The position numbers were made by a program, and so were the translations under genes. A DNA stretch of 64,000 nt, from the NCBI GenBank assembly GCA_030429565.1, contig JAUIFE010000030.1, forward strand, positions 40,384 to 104,383. The letters run 5' to 3'. The notes below the pieces were generated by a model, which was not told the DNA's origin, searched no databases, and saw nothing but the letters and a program-made list of their open reading frames with translations. Each line of letters begins with the position of its first letter. Position 1 is the first letter of the stretch. Origin of the DNA: Holophagae bacterium (lineage in GTDB: Bacteria; Acidobacteriota; Holophagae; Acanthopleuribacterales; Acanthopleuribacteraceae). This document shows, one piece after another, positions 10,701 to 20,500 of the stretch.

Positions 10701-13252
10701 CCAACTTCGCTCAAGCAGCGACGTGCCATGCCGCACAGGCTCGGCTTGGCTCCGATCTCGACGAAAAGCGACGGGTCTTTGGTGGCGAGGGTTTCCATAC
10801 CGCGTTGGAACTGAACCGGTTGACGCACGTGGTTGACCCAATAATCAACCGTCGCGATCTCGTCGCCGGCGAAGTCACCGGATAGGCCGGCGATGAGGGC
10901 GCGTTGCGGCGGGTGGAAGCGCAAGCCGGCAATGGCGTCGGCGAAGGTGTCGAGCATGGGGTCCATCAGTGCTGAGTGGAACGCGTGCGAGACGGTTAGC
11001 GGCATGCAGCGAATGTCGCGGGTACCCATCTCACGGCAAACAGCGTCGACATCGGCGGCCGGCCCCGAGATCATGGTCAGGGCCGGGCCGTTGTAGGCGG
11101 CGACGGCGACGCGATCCCCATAAGTTGCCAGCACTTCGGTGACGGTTTCGCCGGCGGCGAAAACCGAGGCCATCGCGCCACCGCTCGGCAAGGCGCCCAT
11201 CAGGCGCGCGCGGGCCGCGACCAAGCGCAACCCGTCCTCCAGGCTAAAGACGCCGGCGAGGTGGGCGGCGGCAATTTCGCCAACACTGTGACCGAACAAG
11301 GCGCTTGGTTGTAAACCGTGCGCCGCGAGGGTGCGGTACAGGGACACCGCCAGTGCGAACAGGGCGGGCTGGGTGTATTGGGTTTGGTGGATGGCCGTGT
11401 CGGCGGCATCATCGGCGAAAACGATTTGGTGCAGCGGATGCGGCATGAGGGGGGCCAGCATGTCGGCACATTGGTCGAAGGTGGTGCGGTAAACCGGTTC
11501 CGATTGATAGAGTTCGCGACCCATACCGACGTATTGCGAACCTTGGCCGGTGAACAACAGCGCCGCGCGCGGTCGTGGCTCGCGTGGCGCGGCGAGCAGG
11601 CCGCCGTGGTGTTCGCCGCCCAGGTAAGCGGCGACGCCGGCGCGTAGGTCGGGTCCGTTGGCGGCGACGACGGCCAACCGTTGCTCGAAGTGGGTGCGGC
11701 CGGTGGCGAGTGTGTGGCACAGGTCGTCGAGCGCGGTGTGCGGGTGTTGGTCCAAGTAGGTGTCGAGCCGTTGTGCGGCGGCCTGCAAGGCGGCTTCGTC
11801 TTTGGCCGAGAGCCGCACCAAGTAGGGGCGCTGGGTTTGGGCCGGCGTCGCCGGTGCGGGATCGTGGCCGGCGACGACCACATGGGCGTTGGTACCCGAG
11901 GCGCCGAACGAGCTAACCCCGGCGATGCGGGTCGCGGCCTGTTCGGGCCAGGCGCGGCCGGCGTCGACCACCTCGAGCGGTAGCCGTGACCAGGGGATTT
12001 TGGGGTTGGGCGTGTGGTAGTGCAAGGTGGCCGGGATGGCGCCGTGCTGCACGCTCAGGATCGTTTTGAGCAGACCGGCCAAGCCGGCGGCGGCCTCGGT
12101 ATGGCCGAGGTTGGTTTTTACCGCGCCCAGCAGCAATGGGTTGACGCGGTTACCGCCGAACACCGCGCCCAGGGCTTCGGCCTCGAGCGGATCACCCAGC
12201 GGCGTGCCGGTACCGTGGGTTTCCACATAAGCGACGGTGTCCGCTTCGGTACGGGCGTCGGCCAAGGCGGCCCGGATGACCGCTTGTTGCGCCTTGCCGT
12301 TGGGCACGGTGATGCCCGCGCTAACGCCGTCGTGGTTGACCGCGCTGCCGCGCAACACCGCGTAGATGCGGTCGCCGGCGGCTTCGGCGTCACTCAGGCG
12401 TTTGAGCACCAAACCCGCGCCGCCCTCGCCGCGCACGTACCCGTTGGCCGAGGCGTCGAAACTCTTGCAGCGGCCGTCGGGTGAGAGCATGTGCGCCTTG
12501 GAGAAGTTGATGGTGACCTCGGGCGTCAGCATCAGGTTGGCGCCGCACGCCAGCGCGCTGTCGCACTCGCGCGAACGCAGGGCGCGGCAGGCCAAATGCA
12601 CGGCCACCAGGGACGATGAACAGGCGGTATCGACCGTTAGCGTGGGGCCGTTGAGACCCAAGGTGTAGGCGATGCGACCCGCGGCCATGCACGGGAAACT
12701 GCCGGTGATCAGGTAGGGATCGATTTGTTCGAAGGTCCCGCGTGCGAACTGCATGGCGGCGTAATCGAACGTACTCAAGCCGGTGAACACGCCGGTTTTG
12801 CTTCCAACCAACTGCGTCGGCGGCAGGCCCGCGTCTTCCAGGGCCTCCCAACAAATTTCCAGTAGCAAGCGGTGTTGCGGATCAAGCGCGGCGGCTTCGC
12901 GCGGCGTCACGCCGAAAAACCGTGCGTCAAATTCATCGATACGTTCCAAAAAACCGCCAAACCGCGTTGCGACGCGCCCTGGCGCATCGGGGTCGGGATC
13001 GTACAAGGCTTCGTTGTCCCAGCGCGAGGCGGGCACCTCGGCGATGACGTCGCCGCCCCGTTGCAGTAGCTCCCAAAAGGCTTGCGGCGAATCGGCGCCG
13101 CCGGGAAAGCGGCAGGCGGCGCCGACGACGGCAATCGCTTCGCTGCGATAGGCGTCGGCCTGTTCCAGCCTGGCCTCCATTTTTTCGAGCGCGCTGTAGG
13201 CTTGTTTGAGCTGCTGAATGAGTCGCTGTTGCGTGGCGTCGGGTGTGGTCAT
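7733..13252 (-). CDS. Modular polyketide synthase, KS-AT-DH-KR-ACP
   Basis: This is a one-module type I polyketide synthase of about 1839 residues. The ATG chosen forms an ATGA overlap with the stop of the upstream PKS gene; an alternative ATG lies four codons earlier. A predicted coiled docking helix (about 5-38) precedes KS (about 40-465; DTACSSS, HGTGT, GHTEAAAG). AT follows (about 560-860; TGQGSQY, GHSVGE). Its HAFH motif near residue 755 is the signature usually linked to malonyl-CoA selection. DH is near 930-1200 (LADHVIHGSVIMP, later ALDACFQ). KR with its structural half is near 1250-1620 (SGGFGALG; LDD motif in CAGVLDD, which suggests a B-type ketoreductase). ACP is near 1740 (GLDSLMAV). 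There is no ER. The expected outcome is one malonate extension ending in an alpha,beta-double bond. This is one of three AT domains seen in the cluster and could serve the AT-less neighbours. Confidence 0.94.
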   Translation of the reverse strand: MTTPDATQQRLIQQLKQAYSALEKMEARLEQADAYRSEAIAVVGAACRFPGGADSPQAFWELLQRGGDVIAEVPASRWDNEALYDPDPDAPGRVATRFGGFLERIDEFDARFFGVTPREAAALDPQHRLLLEICWEALEDAGLPPTQLVGSKTGVFTGLSTFDYAAMQFARGTFEQIDPYLITGSFPCMAAGRIAYTLGLNGPTLTVDTACSSSLVAVHLACRALRSRECDSALACGANLMLTPEVTINFSKAHMLSPDGRCKSFDASANGYVRGEGGAGLVLKRLSDAEAAGDRIYAVLRGSAVNHDGVSAGITVPNGKAQQAVIRAALADARTEADTVAYVETHGTGTPLGDPLEAEALGAVFGGNRVNPLLLGAVKTNLGHTEAAAGLAGLLKTILSVQHGAIPATLHYHTPNPKIPWSRLPLEVVDAGRAWPEQAATRIAGVSSFGASGTNAHVVVAGHDPAPATPAQTQRPYLVRLSAKDEAALQAAAQRLDTYLDQHPHTALDDLCHTLATGRTHFEQRLAVVAANGPDLRAGVAAYLGGEHHGGLLAAPREPRPRAALLFTGQGSQYVGMGRELYQSEPVYRTTFDQCADMLAPLMPHPLHQIVFADDAADTAIHQTQYTQPALFALAVSLYRTLAAHGLQPSALFGHSVGEIAAAHLAGVFSLEDGLRLVAARARLMGALPSGGAMASVFAAGETVTEVLATYGDRVAVAAYNGPALTMISGPAADVDAVCREMGTRDIRCMPLTVSHAFHSALMDPMLDTFADAIAGLRFHPPQRALIAGLSGDFAGDEIATVDYWVNHVRQPVQFQRGMETLATKDPSLFVEIGAKPSLCGMARRCLSEVGADRWVATLRPDAPDETFHKALARLYTAGFDPAPQRRPGARLLALPTYPFQRKSYWVNLARQRPSNGTTAARFTMTGAALALAGEREQRFERNVTASDPAFLADHVIHGSVIMPASAYVDTALCAARQVFDSDQVALESLQIGLPLQFHGAETRCTQVLVTPRDADHAGLEIYSRALQGDPSWLRHAEAVIVRREAVGTPATLAQARTACTQNFDPAELYRFYRTIGLELGPHFTAVKALQLGDGQALGRIETLEPDAGTLLHPAALDACFQVVGPLFLHLMHDHNYLPVAIDGVQWLAQSQTTLWCYGRLAEALPAQGLPETLRADFTLYDDTGRPVALVHGLRFRKTTRAAILRGLNAGRRNPLLQIAYEPVQLTQSDSAPAWLICADRYGLGDELAALIREQNQNAAVTMVRTGARDEVTDEGFILDPFTAQRNESFENALPDGEPLNILYLWALDVDDHEQSHLAGLLHLTQTLVKQGVKGRLLLVTRGAVAVDGQTTADPNQHALWGFGATLQLEHAELGPRLLDLDSAATPHAADLLAALQAQAGESRLVRRGDQWLGQRLQPLEADVSGQAAPIRADAAYLISGGFGALGLQTAAWLAEQGARELILLGRREPSRQAQQQLDRLRDSGVRVQPLTADIAKPEHVARVFHDAAEILSPIKGVFHCAGVLDDAVLTQCDWPHFQRVLAPKIAGAWNLHQQGGELEWFVTYSSVAAVLGSVGQTHYATANAYLDALAQHRRALGLPALSVNWGPWAGAGMAATAQARVQEGWRRMGLNLLPAAQAFETLDRLAHNAPASAMVVEIAWPQYLEKRYRGQAPALFQHLRPKNTAAKRPTQSKRAQLAAADTEQRAGLVADHVRACIAAIMSLDAAEDLEPRQPLFDFGLDSLMAVEVRNQLEADFEIELGATLLFDYPTVEALVRHLVDDQLPAELFARQDAAPVTQTVRHQAFGAELEDIPADIDDQQVVALLLAELQAIEEENHD

Positions 13253-16200
13253 GGGTCGATCCATTTGCTGAGACTTTTGAGTTTGGCGTCAAGGTCGGCG
13301 CTGAGGTTGTCCAGTTCGTTGCCGTCTTCGGCCGGCGGCGCGGTCGGTGCTACGGCGGGGGGCGCTTGTGGCGGCGCTGTTTGTGCCGGTTGGCGCGTTG
13401 CGCTGTCAGCCTGCTCGGCACCTTCGTTCGCTGTTTCGTCCGCCGTTTCGAATGACAGCACCTCGTCGAGCAGGTAGCCGGTCAGAGCGTTGACGGTGGG
13501 ATGGTTAAACACCAGGTTCGGCGTGAGTTCGATGTTGAAGGCGTCTTCCAGTGTTTCCTGGAGTTGGATCACCATAATCGAGTCGACGCCGAGATCGAAC
13601 AGCCGCGCCGCATGGTCGACAGCAGCGGCGTTATCCAGCCCAATGATCTCGGCCAGCTTGGCCGCGATGAAATCCCGCAGCCACGCCGCGCGTTCGCCTT
13701 CGGGTAGGTGACGCAACTGGTCGCCGGGTTCGCTCGCGACCGGCACCACCTCGGTGACCGGCATGGTTGCCGGCGCCAAGGCGGAAAAGACCGGCGGTAC
13801 ATCGCCACCGTATTGGTTGAGGTAGCGCGACCAATCGACCGGTAACACGGCGACGTCGGCGGCCTCACCGCGACACAAGCGTTCGAGCAAGTCGAGACCG
13901 TCCTCGGTATTAATCAGGCCAATGCCTTCTTTGGCCAAACGCTGATGGGCGGTGGCGTCCATGTGCGCGGCCATACCGATCTCGGCCCAGCCACACCAAT
14001 GCACCGCGGTGGCCGGACAATCGAGGGCGCGACGCAGGTGGGCCAAGCCGGTTAGGTAGGCGTTGGCGGCGGCGTAGGCGGCTTGACCGCGACGACCGAG
14101 CATGGCGCTCATCGACGAGAACATGGCAAAGAAATCGAGTCGGCGGCGGCGCGTGTGTTGGTGTAACAGCCAAGCGCCTTGCGTCTTCGCGGTCATGACC
14201 GTTTCGAAACGGGCGGCGTTTTGGGTGCCGATTAGGCCGTCGTCCAAGGCGCCGGCGGCATGCACGACCCCGCTTAGCGGCGGTAGTTCTTGATCAATGC
14301 GACGGAAGACATCGGCGACGGCATCTGCATCGCTGATGTCGGCCTGGATGGTGATGACTTCGGCGCCTTCGGCCTCAATCGCTTCGAGCTGTGGGCGGAC
14401 GGCGGCGTCGGGCGCACGCCGCGAAACCAACACCAACACCTGGGCGCCGCGTTGCGCCAGACGCCGTGCGGTGACCAAACCCAGTGCGCCCAAACCACCG
14501 CTGATCAGGACCGTGCCGTCGACGCGGAAGGCTTCGCGGCGTGGTGGCGGCAAAGGTTGCGGATGCAGCCGCGCCACGTAACGGCGCCCGTTACGGAAGG
14601 CAATTTGGTCTTCGCGATCATCTTGGATCAGTTCAGCCCATGCCGGGTCGGCGGCCTGCCATTCGTCCAAATCCAGCAGGCGACAGCGACAGTCGGGGAA
14701 CTCCAACTGAATCACCCGCGCCATGCCCCACAGCGCGGCGCCGTCGGGGTTGGTCGGATGGTCGCCTGGCGTGATTGACCAGGTTCGCCGCGTCACAATA
14801 TCGAGGCGCGGCCGCTTGCCACGCGGGTGGCCGGTCATGCTCTGCACCAAGGTCAACAGCATGCTGCATTCGCGGGTCGGCACACTTTGCATCGGCGCGC
14901 TTTGACGATCATCGCGCGCAAAATAAACCACGACGCCCGGACGCTGCTCGCTTTTGAGTAAATGCTCGGCGGCGGCGGTATCGCTCATGGTTTGCACTTG
15001 CCGGCCGCGCGCCTGCAAAAAACGCTCGAACGCGGCGGCGGCTTCGACACCTGGCCCCACCAACAACCAACGCGCGTCCTGCAACGGCCCGCGATCAATC
15101 GGCAACGGTTGGTTGCGCCATTTCAGAACATGTAAAAACTGTGTCGCGCCGGCGCTGACAACCTTGTCCATGGCCTGACGTTGCAAGCGCCGCACGGTAA
15201 AACCGAGCAGTTCCAACAGCACGGTGCCGTCGGCGTCGCACACGCGTAAATCGCCGCTGACGGCTTCGCGGTTGGTCTGGTCGCCGCTTAGCTGGGTGTG
15301 GCAATACAAAGCGCCGTCGCGCTGGGTCGTCTGCCAAACACGCACGCGCTCGACAAAAAACGGGATGTAAATTTCGTCGTGTTTGTTTTGCGCGGCTTCG
15401 CGGCCAAACAACTTGCGCGGCCCCTCGATACATAACCACTGCAAACAAGAGTCCAAGAAACCTGGCTGAAAATAATAGGGTTGTGTGGAAGGGGTGTGGC
15501 GCTCGAGCAGGGTCAGGGCGCTGTCTTCGCCCGACCAACAGCGTTGCACGCGTCGGAATGACGGTCCCAAGTGGTGGCCCATCGCCGTGATCTCGCGGTA
15601 CAGTGCCTCGCCTTCCAGCAGGGTGCCGCCCGCTTGTAAGCGTGCAATTGGGACCGGGACCGGAGTGTTGCGCGCGGCGCGACCCTTGATCATGCCTTTG
15701 ACGTGGTTCAACCACTCGGCGTTGTCGCGTGCCGCTTCCGCGCTTAGTAATTCGAACTGGTAGTGCTCCTGCTGCGGACGACACACCAACTGCACCGAGC
15801 GCGTGCCCTGGTCCGGCAAGGTCAAGGCGCGTTGGAGGGTGACGTCGCGCAGTTCGTAGCGACGCGGGTCAAACGCCTTGCGTTGCGCTTCCAGTAACAG
15901 CGCCAAGTGGGCCGCGCCGGCGACGACTAACTCACCGAAAATGCGGTGGTCGTTAATAAAGGCCGGCGATCCCGCGCTGTAATCAATTTCAAAGCGTATC
16001 TCGCTTGATCCTGGGAGCTTAAGTTGTTTGCCAGGAAGAGTGCAGGGGATCGTGGGGGCCGTAGGCTCGCTGGTGAATTCAGGTTTGAAGAGCTTGCGTT
16101 GGTAGGCCGGTGCCGGCGTGTCTCGTGCGGGCGAAGCCACGTGTTCGAAGGCTTCCAGCGCCACAAACGCGTTGGTACCCGCGAACCCGAAGGAACTCAC

Positions 16201-17514
16201 GCCCGCCCTTAACCCGCCCGCCAACGGATGCCACGGCATCGCTTCGCGTGGGATCACCACGTTGACAGCGTCCCAGTCGATCTTGTCGTTGGGGGTTTCG
16301 AAGTGTAAGTGTTTGGGAATGAAGCCGCTGTTAAAGGCAAGCACGGTCTTCATGATGCCCGCCACACCCGCCGCCGCTTCCAAGTGGCCGACATTGGTTT
16401 TGACCGAGCCAACCACCAGTGGTGCTTCGCGGCTTTCGCTTGCGAACACGTTGCCGAGCGCGCCCATTTCGATGGGATCGCCCAGGGCCGTGCCCGTGCC
16501 GTGCGCTTCGACGTAGCCGATATCGTCCGGGCTCAGGCCCGCACCGTTTAAGGCCTTGCGGATAACCGCTTCTTGCGATGGCCCGCTGGGAACGGTCAAG
16601 CCGCCGCTGGCGCCGTCTTGGTTGACCGCCGAGCCGCGAATCACGCCCCAAATACGATCGCCGTCGGCCAAGGCCGAGGCCAAGCGTTTGAGCACCAACA
16701 CGCCGCAGCCCTCGCCGCGACCGTAACCGTCCGCGCTCGCATCGAACGTTTTACAGCGCCCGTCCGGTGCCAGCATGCCCGCCTTGCAAAAGGCGATCTG
16801 CGGTTCGGGGGCGAGGATTAAGCCGACACCGCCACTCAGGGCCATGTCGCACTCGCGCCGGCGCAGGGCGTTACAGGCCAAGTGGGTTGCCACCAACGAC
16901 GATGAGCAGGCCGTGTCGACAATCAGGCTCGGTCCTTTGAGTCCCAACACGTAGGACAGGCGGCCCGCGCCCGCGCTCAACACCGTGCCGCTGACAAAGT
17001 AGGGGTCGATGTCGCGGCGGTCGCCTGCTTGCAAGCGCCGGGCAGCGAAGTCGAAGGTACTGACGCCCATGAACACGCCCGCCTCGGCACCGTATAGGTC
17101 GCGCGGGTCGCTACCGCTGTTGGCGACCGCTTCCCAGGCGACTTCGAGTAACAGCCGCTGCTGCGGGTCCATTGCGCGGGCCTCGCGCGGGGTGATGCCG
17201 AAGAAGGCCGCGTCGAAACGGTTGATGTGTTTCAAGAAACTACCCTGCAAGCAGTACATCTTGCCCGGTTCCTTGGGGTTGCTGTCGAACAGCGCTGTCA
17301 GATCCCAGCGCGTGGCCGGGATGTCGCCGACCGCGTCGATCCCGTCAGCCAGTAGTTTTTGGAATCCGTTCAGTGAATCGGCGCCGCCGGGAAACCGGCA
17401 GGCCATGCCGACAATCGCAATCGGTTCGGCTTGTAAAACGGCGTGATTGGCCGCTGTTTGGCGGGCGGCATAGGCCAGTTCCAAGGCGTTCATGCCGGTT
17501 ATTGGGTTCGTCAT
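13249..17514 (-). CDS. Modular polyketide synthase, AT-less KS-DH-KR-ACP
   Basis: This is a type I polyketide synthase subunit of 1421 residues carrying one module without an acyltransferase. The ATG is preceded by CGGAGG about 7 bases upstream. KS spans about 30-455 (DTACSSS, HGTGT, GHLEAAAG) and ends in GTNAFVALEAFE. Only about 60 residues separate it from DH (about 500-760), which contains INDHRIFGELVVAG and a later LDSCLQ. KR follows (about 1000-1180; SGGLGALGL, AAGALDD, FSSMSAMLG, AAYAAAN). ACP is near 1306 (LGVDSIMVI). The C-terminus is a Pro/Ala-rich tail ending in a short helix, probably a docking element. The missing AT is not a frameshift artefact: the reading frame is continuous and the linker is short. 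The DH motif has Ala in place of the usual Pro, as in the ER-containing module, so dehydration here is less certain. Confidence 0.94.
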   Translation of the reverse strand: MTNPITGMNALELAYAARQTAANHAVLQAEPIAIVGMACRFPGGADSLNGFQKLLADGIDAVGDIPATRWDLTALFDSNPKEPGKMYCLQGSFLKHINRFDAAFFGITPREARAMDPQQRLLLEVAWEAVANSGSDPRDLYGAEAGVFMGVSTFDFAARRLQAGDRRDIDPYFVSGTVLSAGAGRLSYVLGLKGPSLIVDTACSSSLVATHLACNALRRRECDMALSGGVGLILAPEPQIAFCKAGMLAPDGRCKTFDASADGYGRGEGCGVLVLKRLASALADGDRIWGVIRGSAVNQDGASGGLTVPSGPSQEAVIRKALNGAGLSPDDIGYVEAHGTGTALGDPIEMGALGNVFASESREAPLVVGSVKTNVGHLEAAAGVAGIMKTVLAFNSGFIPKHLHFETPNDKIDWDAVNVVIPREAMPWHPLAGGLRAGVSSFGFAGTNAFVALEAFEHVASPARDTPAPAYQRKLFKPEFTSEPTAPTIPCTLPGKQLKLPGSSEIRFEIDYSAGSPAFINDHRIFGELVVAGAAHLALLLEAQRKAFDPRRYELRDVTLQRALTLPDQGTRSVQLVCRPQQEHYQFELLSAEAARDNAEWLNHVKGMIKGRAARNTPVPVPIARLQAGGTLLEGEALYREITAMGHHLGPSFRRVQRCWSGEDSALTLLERHTPSTQPYYFQPGFLDSCLQWLCIEGPRKLFGREAAQNKHDEIYIPFFVERVRVWQTTQRDGALYCHTQLSGDQTNREAVSGDLRVCDADGTVLLELLGFTVRRLQRQAMDKVVSAGATQFLHVLKWRNQPLPIDRGPLQDARWLLVGPGVEAAAAFERFLQARGRQVQTMSDTAAAEHLLKSEQRPGVVVYFARDDRQSAPMQSVPTRECSMLLTLVQSMTGHPRGKRPRLDIVTRRTWSITPGDHPTNPDGAALWGMARVIQLEFPDCRCRLLDLDEWQAADPAWAELIQDDREDQIAFRNGRRYVARLHPQPLPPPRREAFRVDGTVLISGGLGALGLVTARRLAQRGAQVLVLVSRRAPDAAVRPQLEAIEAEGAEVITIQADISDADAVADVFRRIDQELPPLSGVVHAAGALDDGLIGTQNAARFETVMTAKTQGAWLLHQHTRRRRLDFFAMFSSMSAMLGRRGQAAYAAANAYLTGLAHLRRALDCPATAVHWCGWAEIGMAAHMDATAHQRLAKEGIGLINTEDGLDLLERLCRGEAADVAVLPVDWSRYLNQYGGDVPPVFSALAPATMPVTEVVPVASEPGDQLRHLPEGERAAWLRDFIAAKLAEIIGLDNAAAVDHAARLFDLGVDSIMVIQLQETLEDAFNIELTPNLVFNHPTVNALTGYLLDEVLSFETADETANEGAEQADSATRQPAQTAPPQAPPAVAPTAPPAEDGNELDNLSADLDAKLKSLSKWIDP

Positions 17515-17560
17515 CGCGGACCTCCGTGACGGCGGGTTGGGGTGGCGTGGGGTAATGGCT

Positions 17561-20500
17561 TCACGGGTTTGGTCCTCGTTTCAGTTGGTCGAGTAAGTCC
17601 TGGGTCGTCATGGCGCGAATGTCGCTGAACAACGACGGGCCGGCCTGGCGCGTCGTTGGCTGTGACGTTGGCGGTGCCGGTGCTTTTTCAGCCGGTGCCA
17701 GCTTGTCGAGCAGGTGGCGGTGCAGCGCTTCCAGGGTGGGAAAATCAAAAATCAGCGTGGCGCGCAGTTTGAGCGCGAGTTCGGTTTCCAGGGCGCGCTG
17801 GAGTTCCATGGCCATAATCGAGTCGAGCCCGATATCGAACAGGCGTTGGCGAGGTTGTAGTTGATCGGCCGCTTTGAGTTTGAGGACGGCGGCGATCTGT
17901 TGGCGCAGCAGGCGGTTGAGCAGGGTGGCGCGTTGCGAGGGATCGGCATTTTGCAGGGCCGTGTTTTGCGGTTTGCGTTCGGCCACGGGCGTTTCGCGGC
18001 CCCAGTCACCGAGTAATGCCGGTGCTTTGCCGTGGAAAAAGTGGCGACGAAGTTTGGCCGGGTGGTAGGCGCCGACAAGCGCGCGGGTCGTGCCTTGACG
18101 GAGCAGATCGCCGAGGACGCCGAGCGCTTGGTCGGCGCTCATGGCATCGAGGCCCATATCGTGCAGTTTTTGCTGTTGTTTCAGATCGAGTCGGTCGGCC
18201 ATGCCGGCGCCGCGCCATGCACCCCAGTTAACCGATAAGGCGTGAAGACCTAGACGTGTGCGGTAATCGGTTAAAGCGTCAAGCCACGCGTTGGCAGCCG
18301 CATATCCGGCTTGACCGCGTGAACCGAAGACCGCTGCGCTGGAGGAGAAACACACGAACCAATCGAGCGCTTCGTTGCGTGTTTCCTGGTGCAGATGCCA
18401 GGCGCCGAGCAGCTTCGGGTGAAAGACCCTGGCCAGGGCCGCGCGGGTTTGGGTCAACACCGCGTGGTCGTCGATGACACCCGCCGCGTGGAAGACGCCT
18501 GCTAACGGCGGCATCCGTGTGCGTGCCGATTGGCACAATTCGCGAACCTCGTCGGCTCGGCCGATATCTGTTTCGGTTAAGTGAAACGACACCCCTTCAT
18601 CGCGCCAGGCCGTCAGGCGCAGACGGGCTTCGGCGTCCGGCTCGCGGCGGCCGCACAGAATCAAATGGCGGGCGCCTTGCGCAATCAGCCAGGCCGTGAG
18701 GCGTTGGCCCAGGCCGCCGAAGGCGCCGGTGACCAGATAAGTGCGGTTGCCGTGGAGCGACGGTTGTTGGGTGCCCCGGGCCTGGTTCGGTTGTGGTAAG
18801 AGGCGAAGGACGTAGCGGCGGCCGTTGCTGTACGAGATTTGATCTTCGCCGTCGTTGCGTGCGATTTCGTCGAGCAGGCGGCGCGCCATGGCCGGGGCCG
18901 GCTCGGGTGCCAAATCAACGCTGATCGGTGCCCAGTCCGCCAGCTCAAGCGCGATACAGCGCGCCAAGCCCCACAGGCCGGCGCCGCGCGGTATAAAGGC
19001 TTCGCCGCGGTCTTGCAGAAAGCCGGCGCGGCAAGCGAACAACAGCCTGGGCCGACGTTCGCCGTCACTTTGGGCAAGGGCGCGGACCAGGTGCAGCGCG
19101 GCTTCGCCCGCGTCGAGTTCGCCGTCGAGCAAATCGTTGCCGTCGGGTTCTCGATCGCTGTCGGCTTGCAAACCCCAGGCGAAGATCACGCCGTCAAAGT
19201 CCGCCGCCGGGTGTTTGGCGAACAAACGCGTCCAGTGTTCGGGGCTAAAGGGGTTGAGGCTGATGTGATCGGCGTGGCTTGCGTCGAAGCGGGTCGTTGC
19301 GGTGATGCGGATGAGTTGGGCGCCGCGGGTTTGGGCTTCGCTGTGGAGGGCGTCGGCGACGGGGTCGGCATTAACGAAGCTCAAATAACGCGCGCCCCGT
19401 TGCACGGCGACGGCCGCGTCTTGCGCTTGGCGTTTGAGGCGATACACCAAATGGGCGTCGCTTGGTTTGGCGAACAGGTTGGCGCGTTCGGCGCGGCGGA
19501 ACGCGAAACCGCGCACCGAGACCAACGCCTGGTTGAGATCGTTGCACAGTAGCAACTGCGTCTCCGCTTGGCGACGGCCGACACACCACCAACGCTCGCC
19601 GGCGCTCGGTGTCTGGTGCAGGATCAGTTCGTCGATTCGGAAAGGCACGTAGAGGAAGGGTTGCTCGGCCAAGGTCGCGGGCGGGTGTGGCCAAAACAGG
19701 CTCAGCATTTGGAAACAACTGTCGAGCAGGCCGGGGTGAATTGGCAGCGGTGCGTGATTGGTATCGCCTGGCGGCGTTGCCAGGTCACACAGCCAGGTAT
19801 CGTCATTGTGGTGGAACTGCTGGTTCCACTGGAAGGTCGGGCCCAAGTCAAAACCCGCGCCGGCGAGGTCCGCATTAAGGCGTTCACCCGCGAGGTGGTT
19901 GGCGCAGCTCGCACGGAGCTCTGCCGCATTGGGGACTGTCGGCGCAGGAGTGTTGGTGTGGAGCGCGCGTGCCGTCATGTGAACCAGCCAAGGCGCGCCC
20001 GCGTCGGCCGCGCTGCGACTGAGCAAAGTGACCTGGTCGGCGCCGTCCTCAGGCTCCAGCAGGACTTGGACCAGCCGTTCGTCATCGAGAATCAACGCTT
20101 GTTGGAAAAAGACGTCCTGCAGGCGTGGCGCCACTTGGGGGCGGACCTGCTGCAAGGCACACAGCATGAGCACCAAATGATTGGCGCCTGGCACGACGAG
20201 TTTGTCGAAGACGCGGTGATCGGCGAGGTAGGGTTGGCGCGTGGGCGCTAAACGCCATTGGAACCGTTGGCGGTTGCTGAGTGGCAGGGCGAGCTGTGTC
20301 GGGGCCAAGGTGTTTTCAGTGTTGCCGGTGCGCGTCGGGTCGGGCGGCTGTAACCAATAACGTTCGCGCTGGAAGGGGAAGTGGGTTTCGTTCTGCAGTG
20401 CCGGCGCGACACGATCAGCGTCCGGCCCTTGTAACACAACGTGGGCGTTGGTGCCGCTCATGCCGAAAGCACTGACACCGGCGAGGCGCGGACCCGATGT

